From NCBI RefSeq assembly GCF_900142125.1, contig NZ_FQZT01000002.1:62001-126000 (forward strand): a DNA stretch of 64,000 nt, in the 5' to 3' direction. How positions within the stretch are numbered: the first letter of the stretch is position 1; every line of letters starts with the position of its first letter. Shown here piece by piece: positions 45,004 to 54,291 of this stretch. A model generated the notes under the pieces. The model searched no databases. It worked only from the letters and a program-made list of their open reading frames with translations, and had not been told where the DNA came from. The position numbers and the translations under genes are program-made. This DNA comes from Malonomonas rubra DSM 5091 (lineage in GTDB: Bacteria > Desulfobacterota > Desulfuromonadia > Desulfuromonadales > Geopsychrobacteraceae).

Positions 45004-48000
45004 CTAAAGCTCACACCAGCCATCAAATAAGGGAAAATAGAGTGCGCTGCGGACCTTCCGCCCCGGTTCCAGTTGCTGCAGTAGAAGCTGATAACTTAGC
45101 AGCTGACCTCGGTACTGCTCCCTTTTTTCTGCATAAAAACGCTCATGGGTTTCTGTCTTTTTCGGTGCACTCACCTTGTAGTCAATAACCCAGCGCACCC
45201 CGTGCTCATCGATAAAAGTACGATCGATGACACAATGCAGCAGGGCTCCATCGACCACCCCGGTCAGGGGCAGTTCACACGCTGATTCAGTGTGGGGCTG
45301 TAACAACCAGCGGCCCTTCTGGCCCTGCAGAGTATTTTCAACTGCTGACATGATCGTAGCAATTGCCGAATCATGTTCCGCAACAGGGACCCCCATCACG
45401 GCCAATTGACGCGAAAAAGCTTCAGATCGTTGGTCTGCGGCATCAGGCCGCCAAGACTCAGCCCCCTGCTTCACCAACTGCTCAAGCTGATTATGAACAA
45501 TTGTGCCGATGTGGCGCTGAACCTGACTTTCCCAACCGCTGAACGGCACGTCTTCATTGTCGAACTCTTCGAGATCTGAAGCCCGACCGACATCTATCGT
45601 CTGCGGCAAGGGGGCTGCCTGCAATTCCGGATGTTGCCAGTAAAGAGGTAAGCGCTTTAAGGCCAGCTGCATCATTTGTGGTTCCGCTTCCGGAGAAACC
45701 ACAGCGCAGACGCCGAACTGCTCACCAAGTACCGGCCAGAGAGTTTCCAGTAATGAATCCTTCTCCGGCTTCAACTCTCCACGGCTGTTTTCTTTCGCAT
45801 GGCCGAACAGATGCAATCGTTGCCGGGCGCGGGTAGCAGCAACGTATAGCAGGCGGCCGGTTTCAAGTTGCTGCTTTTCCTGCTCCAACTTGCCGATCAA
45901 GCGATAGATCGGATCCTGCTCACTGCCATCGCGGGGAGCGATCGGCGCCAGCAGCAAGCCGTGCTCAGGATGTTCCAGCCAGCGCAGCAGAGGGCTATCA
46001 GCTCCGCGCGGTCTGCGTCCAAGACCGGGCAGGATCACCTGGTCGAACTCCAATCCCTTCGCTTTGTGGATGGTCATCACCTGCAGGCGCCCATCCGCTG
46101 TGCTGTCAGCAGCGGAAAAAAGTTGCGACAGCCCTTTCTCCAGCAGATCAAGCGCGGGCAGATCAGAACCCTCCTCCAAACGTTCCAGCAGGTCGAAAAC
46201 CAGCGCCGCATTGTCCAGAGCTTCAGCCGAATAGCAAGCGGCGCCACCCAGCGCCAGCCAGCAGCCCTCGACCAATTGGCGTAAACCGAAACGACCACGT
46301 TTATCGATAGCAGTCTGCAGAATCGGCCAGATGCGAGCCAGGTGTTGTCGCCCTTCATCCGAAAGCGACGCCAACCGTTGTTCATCCTGCAGCAAGCTCG
46401 GCAGTGTCGCGTAAGGCGCATCCGCCACCAAGGCATGCAGATCATGCAAGCTCAAGGCCGCCCAGGGCGCACGCAGCACTGAAAGCCAGGCGAGCCGATC
46501 GCCACGGTGCAGTAAAGCACGGGTCAGTGAAATGATATCAAGGGCGACCGGCTGTTCCCCCAGCAGGTCGATATCCTGGGCCTGAAACGGAATCTGCTGT
46601 TGTCGCAATAGTTGCAAAATCTGCGGCAGATGGGTGCGGCTGCGCACCAGAATCGCGACGGTCTGTTGCGGATCATCCTGCTGGGCCTGCCGGACAAGTT
46701 GCAGTACCTGTTCCGCTTCGGCCAGATCGTCGCGGCCATTGAACGCATGAAGTTCGCAGGCGCCGCCTGGCAACGGAGGCAACACGGCATCTGCTTCTGC
46801 CAGGGGAACCGCCCCGCTGGCGACATCGACTTTGGCTGGAAACACACCGGCGAAACTGCAATTCACCCAATCGACGATACCCTGCTGCGAACGGAAATTA
46901 CAGCTGAGCCGCAGCGGCTCCAACTGAGTGCCATCGTCGCCCAGCCGCCCGGCAAAGGTTTTCAGAAACAGGCCGACTTCGGCTTCACGGAAGCGGTAAA
47001 TCGACTGCATCGGATCGCCGACCAGGAACAAGGTGCGGCCATCCCCTTGCTGCCAGCCAGAGGTTAAAGTTTCCAGCAACTGATATTGCAGCCAGGAGGT
47101 GTCCTGAAATTCATCAACCAGAATATGCTCCAGCTGACTGTCCAGTTTCAGCAACAGGTCGCTCGGATCGGTGGCGCTCGCCAAAGCCTCTTTCGCCTTC
47201 AGGGCAATTTCGGCAAAGTCGGCCTGCCCCTCGGCCCGGAACACCAGCCAGAGTTCAGCCACCAGCAACGGCAGCAACTCAATCAATGCCTGCAGGATCT
47301 GCCATTGCTCGGCGATGTATTCAGCGCGCGGTAGTTCACGGCAGGCTGACAGCAAAGAAATAAAGGCCGGTGAACTTTCCAATTCGTCCAGCAACGACTG
47401 CATCCGTATTTTGGCGTCTTTGTGCCCGTCACCGGTGGGGAACCCACAATTTTTATTGATCCCACGCGGCTTACGCAGATCCCCCCCTGAAGTAAGCAGC
47501 AGATCGGCCACTCCCTGCCAGATCGGCAGGTGCTCGACAACAGCCTGCGGCATCCAGTCGAGATCGGTCAGTGTCAGTATTGGCCGCTCGCCTTTATCCC
47601 ATAATTGCGCCGCCGCATAGCGCCCGCAGAAAAGAATCTCCTCTTTGCATTCTGCTGGGCAGGCAGCCGACAACTGCTGCAGTTTATCCGCAACCAGATT
47701 CTCCAGCGCCGATTCCAACGGCTGGCGTGACTCCTCGCCCCGGACACCGAGCAGATGACGCAGCCACTGGTCCCGCTTGCTCAACATGTCGACCAACATT
47801 TGCTGTAGACGATCCATGCGGTTATCCAGATGCGTCAGCAAACGCCCGATCTGATCACTGCCCTGCTGACCACGCATAAAACGTTGCAGCAGGTTTTCTG
47901 CTGCCTGCTGGTAAAGCGTATCAGCATCTTCGGCCAGCTCTGGCACACCGCCGAAACGACTGAGCCAGGGCATTTTGTTGACCAGCCCGGCATTGAAGCT

Positions 48001-48366
48001 GTCGATCGTCTGAATCGACAACAACGACGGGTTCTGCAACAATTCCCAGCCCTGCTTGCGATCCTGCTCCATCGCATCTCTGGCCAGCTGCCAGGTCTTT
48101 TTTTTGTGAGCTTCCTCGGGGCTGTCCTGCTGTGCAGAAACCAAGGCATCGAGCAGGCGGATACGCATCTCCGCTGCAGCCTTGCGGGTAAAGGTGATGG
48201 CGAGGATCTGCTGCGGTCGCTCGACGCTGCCGAGCAGAGCAAGAAACCGCTGGATCAGCAGCTCGGTTTTGCCTGAACCGGCCGGTGCCTGAACGATAAA
48301 CGATCTGTCCGGATCGATGGCAGCCCGACGCTGTTCGGCATCGGCAATCGGCATAACTGCGCTCAT
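45004..48366 (-). CDS. UvrD/RecB-type helicase-nuclease, AddA-like
   Basis: The 1120-residue protein has Walker A QAPAGSGKTELLIQR (residues 26-40), LAITFTRKAAAEMRIRLL, LVDEFQDTSWLQYQLL, the SCNFRSQ motif and MTIHKAKGLEFDQVIL (superfamily 1 helicase). The C-terminal PD-(D/E)XK nuclease has WVIDYKVSAP and QLLSYQLLLQ. It starts 4 bp inside the preceding AddB-like gene, so the two are coupled and probably form a two-nuclease complex for double-strand end processing. I call it AddA-like rather than RecB because no RecC or RecD gene is present and the partner is AddB-like. Confidence 0.88.
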   Translation of the reverse strand: MSAVMPIADAEQRRAAIDPDRSFIVQAPAGSGKTELLIQRFLALLGSVERPQQILAITFTRKAAAEMRIRLLDALVSAQQDSPEEAHKKKTWQLARDAMEQDRKQGWELLQNPSLLSIQTIDSFNAGLVNKMPWLSRFGGVPELAEDADTLYQQAAENLLQRFMRGQQGSDQIGRLLTHLDNRMDRLQQMLVDMLSKRDQWLRHLLGVRGEESRQPLESALENLVADKLQQLSAACPAECKEEILFCGRYAAAQLWDKGERPILTLTDLDWMPQAVVEHLPIWQGVADLLLTSGGDLRKPRGINKNCGFPTGDGHKDAKIRMQSLLDELESSPAFISLLSACRELPRAEYIAEQWQILQALIELLPLLVAELWLVFRAEGQADFAEIALKAKEALASATDPSDLLLKLDSQLEHILVDEFQDTSWLQYQLLETLTSGWQQGDGRTLFLVGDPMQSIYRFREAEVGLFLKTFAGRLGDDGTQLEPLRLSCNFRSQQGIVDWVNCSFAGVFPAKVDVASGAVPLAEADAVLPPLPGGACELHAFNGRDDLAEAEQVLQLVRQAQQDDPQQTVAILVRSRTHLPQILQLLRQQQIPFQAQDIDLLGEQPVALDIISLTRALLHRGDRLAWLSVLRAPWAALSLHDLHALVADAPYATLPSLLQDEQRLASLSDEGRQHLARIWPILQTAIDKRGRFGLRQLVEGCWLALGGAACYSAEALDNAALVFDLLERLEEGSDLPALDLLEKGLSQLFSAADSTADGRLQVMTIHKAKGLEFDQVILPGLGRRPRGADSPLLRWLEHPEHGLLLAPIAPRDGSEQDPIYRLIGKLEQEKQQLETGRLLYVAATRARQRLHLFGHAKENSRGELKPEKDSLLETLWPVLGEQFGVCAVVSPEAEPQMMQLALKRLPLYWQHPELQAAPLPQTIDVGRASDLEEFDNEDVPFSGWESQVQRHIGTIVHNQLEQLVKQGAESWRPDAADQRSEAFSRQLAVMGVPVAEHDSAIATIMSAVENTLQGQKGRWLLQPHTESACELPLTGVVDGALLHCVIDRTFIDEHGVRWVIDYKVSAPKKTETHERFYAEKREQYRGQLLSYQLLLQQLEPGRKVRSALYFPLFDGWCEL

Positions 48367-51029
48367 GATGCCCCCTCCTCGCTGCTATCTATCAGGTCCG
48401 CTTCTCCGATGCGGCAAAGACCACGCAGATCGCAAAAGGCACAGGCGGTTTCAACATCAACCGGACTAACCGTTGCTTCACCGGCGACATAATCGGTCGC
48501 CAGCTGTTCCAGTTGGGTACGCCAGTGAACAAGCAGCTGCGACCAATCCTCAATTTCCAGCTGCTGCGCCTGTTTGCTGTCAGCAACCCCGGAAACTTTC
48601 GGCAGCATGTCACCCTCGCCAGCGACACCAACCAGCTTACAGTCTCCACGCCGTACCTGGGCAAAAGCAACCGCATCGGCTCGGGATTGCCGATCAGCCG
48701 TGGCATAAATCGGCAGTTGCGGCTCCAGCAGTCGCTCCGCCAGCAAACTATCGCTTTTCACCCAACCAGTTTTGTAATCGATGATCACTTTTCGCCCGTC
48801 AACCAACTGATCGACCCGGTCGACGATGGTTTTGATCTGCAGGGGTCCAATCTGTTCAAAGTGCTCCTGCTCCATTTCGGTCACCGTGAATGGCAAGCGT
48901 TTGAACTCCACCGCAGCAATCCACTCCTTGAGCAAACCGAGCAGTCGGCTTTTTTCGATGTCCAGAAGAGCTGCTGGTGGGGCCGCCTGCCTGGCGAAAT
49001 ACTCTGCCAGCGCAGCATCGATCTGCTGCTGCAGCGACTGATCGCAGCGTTGCTCATTCATCTCCAGCAACGCCTGCTGACTACCGATTTCCCGCCAGAA
49101 CAGCTCCAGGGCTTTATGCACCAGGTTGCCCCGCGTGATCGGATCAATCCCTGGTTGAGGCGAATCAAAACCGGAAGCCTGCAAACGGAAATGGGCAAAA
49201 GCACGGAAGGGACAGAGCGCCTGATCACGCAGGATTGCGGTCCCCCCGCTGCCGGTGCCACCTGCCAGCGGCGGCCCTTGCCGATCAAAAATTTGTTGCA
49301 GTTGCAGCTTTTCCTGCTGTTGCCGGCTGAGAAGGTCCTGCCGCTCGGCAAGCTCTGGCTGACGTAGCGGAAAATCGAGAATCAGCGGGCTGGGGCGTAA
49401 ATCGCAATCGCCGCCACGCAACGGGTAGCTGATAACCATATCCCGGCTGGCCCCCTGCAGCCGTTGCAGAACATTGCGGGCGAACTGAAGTTCCCGCTCG
49501 GCACTGGCATGCGGCATCCCCTTTTCGACCTGCACGCCAACCGGCAAAAAAGGATTGGGACGAGCGGCCGCAGGAAAAATTTCTTCGCTGAGGCTCATCA
49601 ACCAGAGATGATCGAATTCCAGTCCAGCCGATTCGAGCAGGCCGACCACCTGCACCGGTCCGGTTGGCGCTTCCAGCTGGAATTCGATTTCACCGGCCAG
49701 CCGCCGCAACAGAGCAAGAGCCTGCATCCGGTCGAGTGGTTGTGAAACCGGGTCGAGGGCGGCAAACTCCGGCAGCAGTTTCTCCTGCCAGACGCTGACC
49801 ATCTGGTACTCGCTGCTCGACAAAGAGCGTTCACCGGGCCACCCGACAGACTGCAACTGCTGGGCAAAATAGCCTGCCCATTCACCCGGTAGCAAGCGTT
49901 CTGAATTTTCCACATCCTGCTGCAGTTTACTGAAAATGGCTGCGGCTTTTTCAGCTCGTTCATCTTTTGCAGCAAGATCAGCAAGATTTTTCAGCCCGAT
50001 CTGCTGCTGGCGAAAAGAGCGAAGACGAGTATCGAACAGTGCGCGTTTATCCGCCTCGCTGCGGCTACCACCGAGATATGGTGTTCGCAGCAGAAAGCTC
50101 ACCTGCTCGATGGTCAGGCGATAACCGACCGCCAATATCTGCAACGCGGCATGCACAGGCCCCTGTTCGGCCAGTGGCGAGCCAAGCGACAGGCTGAACC
50201 TCGATTCCTGCTCCTGCAGCCCGAGCACGGCTGCCGGATCGATCTGACTGCGAAAAACCCGCTCAACCTCTTTACGCCGCTTCTGCAGGTCGGGAACCAC
50301 GACACCGATGGAGGTCGCGCCCTGTTCCAGCAACTTGCGCGCCCAGCGCGCGGCCGCCAGCACTTCATGCTGTGGATCGATTGCAGCGTAACGGCCAATG
50401 ACGGCACCTTCTTTCATCGCCTGCTGCGGTTGTACCACCTTCCCGCCTTGCTCTTTGACCAGGCACGTCAAAGCATCCAGTTCTGGGGCCTGCTGATCGA
50501 AACCAACGAGCAATAAGCTCTGCGGCAGCGGAAGCTGGCCATTTACCATTGCCTGAAAAACCACAGCCGGCAACTCGGCCCGGTCGAGCCAGTTGTGCCG
50601 GCGACATTCATCCTGGTATTTCTGCTGCCAGCGACTGAAAACCTGCTGATCTTCGGTCAACTGGGAGAACACCGGTTCAGCGTCATAAGCAACCGACAGC
50701 TGATGCGCTTTCAATGCCTCTCGTGCAGTTGCGGAAACCTGTAGCAACTCCCGTTCACTCCCAACAGAATCAGCTTCAATCAAGCGCTCCCACAAACGCC
50801 GGGCACGAAAACCCTCGAGCAGTCGCCAGCCCTGACCAAGCTCTGCCAGGCAGCGATGCAGCCAGCCTTCAAAGCTGATGATCTGCGGTGTCGGCCAGAC
50901 CTGCAACCCATTCCCCTGCATCTGTTGGTCGAAGGCTGCCATCAAGTGGCGAGCCAGGCGCTTGTTCGCGGTCAGAACCAACGCCCCTTTTTCCGCTGCA
51001 CCGATTATTGAATGGTAAAAATCGGACAA
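48363..51029 (-). CDS. PD-(D/E)XK nuclease protein, AddB-like
   Basis: The 888-residue protein has an inactive helicase-like N-terminus (VLTANKRLARHLM, no intact Walker A) and a RecB-family nuclease near the C-terminus: RGNLVHKALELFWREIG, VDQLVDGRKVIIDYKTGW. Iron-sulphur-type cysteines CPFRAF upstream and CAFCDLRGLC downstream of the nuclease resemble AddB. It also resembles a family annotated only as probable DNA repair protein. The start is TTG at 51029 with AGGAGG about 6 nt upstream. The spacer upstream holds the divergent porin promoter and nothing else I can support. Confidence 0.85.
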   Translation of the reverse strand: MSDFYHSIIGAAEKGALVLTANKRLARHLMAAFDQQMQGNGLQVWPTPQIISFEGWLHRCLAELGQGWRLLEGFRARRLWERLIEADSVGSERELLQVSATAREALKAHQLSVAYDAEPVFSQLTEDQQVFSRWQQKYQDECRRHNWLDRAELPAVVFQAMVNGQLPLPQSLLLVGFDQQAPELDALTCLVKEQGGKVVQPQQAMKEGAVIGRYAAIDPQHEVLAAARWARKLLEQGATSIGVVVPDLQKRRKEVERVFRSQIDPAAVLGLQEQESRFSLSLGSPLAEQGPVHAALQILAVGYRLTIEQVSFLLRTPYLGGSRSEADKRALFDTRLRSFRQQQIGLKNLADLAAKDERAEKAAAIFSKLQQDVENSERLLPGEWAGYFAQQLQSVGWPGERSLSSSEYQMVSVWQEKLLPEFAALDPVSQPLDRMQALALLRRLAGEIEFQLEAPTGPVQVVGLLESAGLEFDHLWLMSLSEEIFPAAARPNPFLPVGVQVEKGMPHASAERELQFARNVLQRLQGASRDMVISYPLRGGDCDLRPSPLILDFPLRQPELAERQDLLSRQQQEKLQLQQIFDRQGPPLAGGTGSGGTAILRDQALCPFRAFAHFRLQASGFDSPQPGIDPITRGNLVHKALELFWREIGSQQALLEMNEQRCDQSLQQQIDAALAEYFARQAAPPAALLDIEKSRLLGLLKEWIAAVEFKRLPFTVTEMEQEHFEQIGPLQIKTIVDRVDQLVDGRKVIIDYKTGWVKSDSLLAERLLEPQLPIYATADRQSRADAVAFAQVRRGDCKLVGVAGEGDMLPKVSGVADSKQAQQLEIEDWSQLLVHWRTQLEQLATDYVAGEATVSPVDVETACAFCDLRGLCRIGEADLIDSSEEGAS

Positions 51030-51163
51030 AAAGTCCTCCTGTCGATAGATTTATTTAAGTGACAAAAAGCTACAGGGAAAGCATGTCAAAATAAGTCATT
51101 GCTGTAGAAGAATCTTACCTGTCACTGTCGCCTGATGATATCACCAATTACCAAGCTTTACGC

Positions 51164-51192
51164 TTGACAGCTTAATTATCACTAACTAGTAT
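51164..51192 (+). promoter_or_regulatory. Sigma-70 promoter of the porin-like gene
   Basis: TTGACA (51164-51169), 17 nt, TAGTAT (51187-51192). It lies about 45 nt before the start codon. Confidence 0.85.
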
Positions 51193-51237
51193 CCCTATAA
51201 AAATAAGGGGAATAAGATCCACATACTCGGAGCATTC

Positions 51238-52455
51238 ATGCGGAAATCCATATTCAACGTCACTGAAATATTCTTCTGCCTTTGCCTGCTGCTGGTGCCA
51301 TTACCAAGCTTCGCATACGATCTTGGTGATTACTTGAGCATCAACGGCTTCCTTTCGCAAGGCTATATTCATAGCTCTGACAATAATATTTTCGGTGAAT
51401 CGAAGGACGGATCTTTCCAGCTCAACGAGTTCGCCCTGACCCTGAACTCAACGCCGATGGAAAAACTGCGTTTAAGCCTTCAGCTGCTCTCGCGTGATCT
51501 CGGCAAAGAGGGGGATAACGATATCCTCATTGACTGGGCGATGGCCGACTACCGGCTGACCGATTCATTCGGTGTGCGCCTCGGTAAAGTCAAACTGCCT
51601 GTCGGCCTTTACAATCAGCACCGCGACTCTGACTTTCTGCGCCCGATGGCATTTCTGCCGCAAAGCGTCTATACGGAAAATAAACGAACCATGCATGTCG
51701 GCGCCTGGGGTGGCAGCATCTACGGCAACATTTCGCTCGGCCACGCAGGTGATTTAGACTATCAGGCTTACTACGGAAAAGTCGATTTCCGGGATGACTC
51801 CGGCCAGGCGGTGGGCATGGAAAGCCTGATCAAAAAAACCAGTATGCAGCAAGGCTGGGGGCCGGTTACCAGTTTCGACTCTGAAAACGAATATGTGACA
51901 GGCGGTTCGCTGATCTACAATCTGCCGGTTGATGGCTTACGTCTTGGGTTCTCCTACTTCACGGGAAAATCGGAATTCGATTTCACTGCCGGTGGTTTTG
52001 ATGGAAAAGCAAGCGGCAACAGCAAAGATTTTGTAGTTTTCTCCCTCGAATACACTGGTCCAAACTGGACCTTCGCCAGTGAATACACTGAGTTTACCGG
52101 TGACCGCAAAGTCGCTTCGATCGATGTTTATGACGGTCGCTCTCAGGGTGGATATGTTCAGCTCTGCTATCACCTGCACGAATCTGTCGCGGTCTCTGTG
52201 CTTTACGATGTCGTTTACGCCGACAAAGATGATCGTGACGGTGATCGACTGGAAGCCAGTGGCCTACCCGACTATTTCGGCTGGCGTAAAGATTTCGGTA
52301 CCGCGATCCGCTGGGACATCACCGATCGCTGGATGGTCCGCGCCGAATACCACAACATTGACGGCGCCGGGCTGGGGTTGTCGATTTACAACAGCCCATC
52401 AGTCCCAGATCGTTACTGGGACTACTACGTGCTGAAGACATCCTACAACTTCTAG
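51238..52455 (+). CDS. Outer-membrane porin-like beta-barrel protein
   Basis: The 405-residue protein has a signal peptide (residues 1-26, ending PLPSFA before YDLGDYLSINGFLSQGY). Alternating beta-strand segments then run throughout, ending in YYVLKTSYNF with the terminal phenylalanine typical of outer-membrane barrels. GLYNQHRDSDFLRP and GVRLGKVKLPVG are reminiscent of porins linked to phosphate or anion uptake, but substrate specificity cannot be read from sequence. The next gene, 15 bp on, is a small periplasmic phosphate-binding-like protein, which suggests joint function. Confidence 0.8.
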   Translation: MRKSIFNVTEIFFCLCLLLVPLPSFAYDLGDYLSINGFLSQGYIHSSDNNIFGESKDGSFQLNEFALTLNSTPMEKLRLSLQLLSRDLGKEGDNDILIDWAMADYRLTDSFGVRLGKVKLPVGLYNQHRDSDFLRPMAFLPQSVYTENKRTMHVGAWGGSIYGNISLGHAGDLDYQAYYGKVDFRDDSGQAVGMESLIKKTSMQQGWGPVTSFDSENEYVTGGSLIYNLPVDGLRLGFSYFTGKSEFDFTAGGFDGKASGNSKDFVVFSLEYTGPNWTFASEYTEFTGDRKVASIDVYDGRSQGGYVQLCYHLHESVAVSVLYDVVYADKDDRDGDRLEASGLPDYFGWRKDFGTAIRWDITDRWMVRAEYHNIDGAGLGLSIYNSPSVPDRYWDYYVLKTSYNF

Positions 52456-52470
52456 GCAGAGGGGGAATCG

Positions 52471-52905
52471 ATGTTTAAAACAAGATACCTCCTGCTGCTC
52501 TTTTTGAGCCTGACGCTTGCGCAGGAGAGTTTGGCTGCCGATTACATACTGGTGGTCAACAAAGAAAATCCGGTCCATACGCTGGATAGCGAAATGGTGA
52601 AAAAAATCTTCCTCGGCAAACGCAACTTCTGGGAGGATGGCCACCGGATCGAAGTTTTCCTGCAGCCGGAAAATGAGCTGCATGAAAAGTTCATCAAAGA
52701 CGTACTGAAAAAATCGACCCGACAATTCAAAATGTACTGGCGCCGCGAGCTCTATTCCGGAACAGGCCTTCCGCCACAAAAACTGGAGGATGACGCGAAG
52801 ATAAAAGAAGCGGTCGCATCCGACCCACGGGCCATTGGCTACATCGCTGCCGACAGTTTCGATGACAGCGTCAAGTGGGTCCGAATTACCAAAGAAACCA
52901 ACTAG
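52471..52905 (+). CDS. Small periplasmic phosphate-binding-like protein
   Basis: The 144-residue protein has a signal peptide (LLLLFLSLTLAQESLAA) and a short PstS-like domain, with VVNKENPVHTLDSEMVKKIFLGKRNFWEDGHRI and IKEAVASDPRAIGYIAADS. It is much shorter than a true PstS, a class often annotated as phosphate ABC transporter substrate-binding protein and found without permeases. It is coupled to the porin-like gene and followed by a terminator. A ligand-binding or sensory role is more likely than transport. Confidence 0.78.
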   Translation: MFKTRYLLLLFLSLTLAQESLAADYILVVNKENPVHTLDSEMVKKIFLGKRNFWEDGHRIEVFLQPENELHEKFIKDVLKKSTRQFKMYWRRELYSGTGLPPQKLEDDAKIKEAVASDPRAIGYIAADSFDDSVKWVRITKETN

Positions 52906-52910
52906 CAAGA

Positions 52911-52945
52911 AACGGAGCTGAGTATCGAACCGGCTCCGTTTTTTT
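52911..52945 (+). terminator. Rho-independent terminator after the porin operon
   Basis: AACGGAGC/GCTCCGTT (8 bp) with a 14-nt loop, followed by seven T counting the end of the stem. Confidence 0.82.
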
Positions 52946-52993
52946 CATCTTGAAATTCTAACACGATAATATGAACACAAACATTCAATGCTT

Positions 52994-53022
52994 TTGACAG
53001 AAGTACACCTTTTCAGTTAATC
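52994..53022 (+). promoter_or_regulatory. Possible promoter of the membrane sensor gene
   Basis: TTGACA (52994-52999) followed after 17 nt by TTAATC. The -35 is consensus and the -10 is poor. Confidence 0.4.
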
Positions 53023-53084
53023 TAGATTCCCTCCCAGAAAACGTGACTTACTATTACAGGGCCTCCCCCAAAAGTATTCGAACA

Positions 53085-54260
53085 ATGAAGAATAATCAGA
53101 ATCAGAAGCTTGGCTTACAGCAGAAGCTCTTTTACTTCAGCATGCTTGGCGTCTTCGTCGTCTCCATCCTGGTTGCAGCGGCAGCCATGTTTCCACTTTC
53201 AAAAGCGCTTTTTGAGCAGGAATATCAAAGTCTCAAGTTTTCGCACCAACTGCAGACGGCACAGGTTTCTCAGCACTTCCGCGAAATTAAAAGCATAGCT
53301 GAGCAAATCACCAGCCGCTCCCGGATAAGACAAGAGCTGGAAAAGTATAATGCCGGAAAAATTTCACTGCAGGCCTATCAAGACTTCACCCGACCAAAAC
53401 TTGAAGATGCCTTGAAAACATCTCCTGATGTCAAAACCATTTGTCGTTTTGACCAGACGGGAACTCGTGTCGTCTCAGTCGGCGTTGCTTTCGATTGTGT
53501 TCTCTACAAAAATTCAGCCTGGCGGGAAGGCAGAACAACTGTCACCGGACCGATATTTGTCAACGACAGTCCCCACTTTCTGGTTGTCGCCCCAATCCGA
53601 AATCGCCAAGACCTTGTGGTTGGCAAAGACGAAGTCCTGTTCAGCAGTGATGGCTTGAAGCATATCGCGATGCAGCATAGCCAAGATAAAGCAGAATCAC
53701 TCTTCCTGCTGGGATACTCCTCAGACAACGATCGTGCCTGGCTCAACCTGCGAAACAACTCGGAAGTCAAAAAAACCACAAGTCGTGAAATAGACAGGCT
53801 TCTAGTCGATGTCGGATCCGGAGAAACAATGCTGGCCGAGACAGAAGCAACTCTTTTCGGGATTGAAAAACCGATTACAACCTACAGCCAACTCCCGGAC
53901 AGCAGCTACCTGGTCCTGATCATCAATCAATCCAAAGGGATTCTCGACAAGGTCAGATCAACTCTCATCAAAGTTTCCGGCGCAATTCTGGCCCTTTTAC
54001 TCGTCTCCGCAGTGGTTCTCGCATTTTTGCTCAAACCTCTTGAAGTCCAGGCCCTTGAGTATCAGAAAGAGCTCGAAAAAGACATTGCAGAGCTACAACA
54101 AATCATTCCGATTTGTATGTATTGCAAAAGCGTAAGAAATGATGAAGGCTACTGGAACCGGATTGACCATTACATTGAAAACATGTCTGAAATCCGTTTT
54201 TCTCATGGTATCTGTGAAGCCTGCATGGAGGAAAAGTATCCTGACGTCGAGAAATCGTAA
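53085..54260 (+). CDS. Membrane sensor protein with extracytoplasmic domain and Cys-rich C-terminus
   Basis: Two membrane segments (residues 17-40 and about 295-320) flank a periplasmic sensory domain of roughly 250 residues that resembles a double-CACHE fold. The cytoplasmic tail has ICMYCKSVRNDEGYWNRIDHYIE and FSHGICEACMEEKYPD, a cysteine motif common at the ends of PAS and receiver signalling proteins in delta-type bacteria. There is no kinase, cyclase or methyl-accepting domain. I chose ATG at 53085. A GTG at 53043 would lie only about 13 nt after the likely transcription start. Confidence 0.75.
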   Translation: MKNNQNQKLGLQQKLFYFSMLGVFVVSILVAAAAMFPLSKALFEQEYQSLKFSHQLQTAQVSQHFREIKSIAEQITSRSRIRQELEKYNAGKISLQAYQDFTRPKLEDALKTSPDVKTICRFDQTGTRVVSVGVAFDCVLYKNSAWREGRTTVTGPIFVNDSPHFLVVAPIRNRQDLVVGKDEVLFSSDGLKHIAMQHSQDKAESLFLLGYSSDNDRAWLNLRNNSEVKKTTSREIDRLLVDVGSGETMLAETEATLFGIEKPITTYSQLPDSSYLVLIINQSKGILDKVRSTLIKVSGAILALLLVSAVVLAFLLKPLEVQALEYQKELEKDIAELQQIIPICMYCKSVRNDEGYWNRIDHYIENMSEIRFSHGICEACMEEKYPDVEKS

Positions 54261-54291
54261 CACCTGACGCCGCAGCAAAGAACAGACAAAA

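Noticed and set aside
53043-53084. GTG start extending the membrane sensor by 14 residues
   Set aside because: It lies about 13 nt after the likely transcription start and lacks a ribosome site. The later ATG gives a normal membrane-protein N-terminus.
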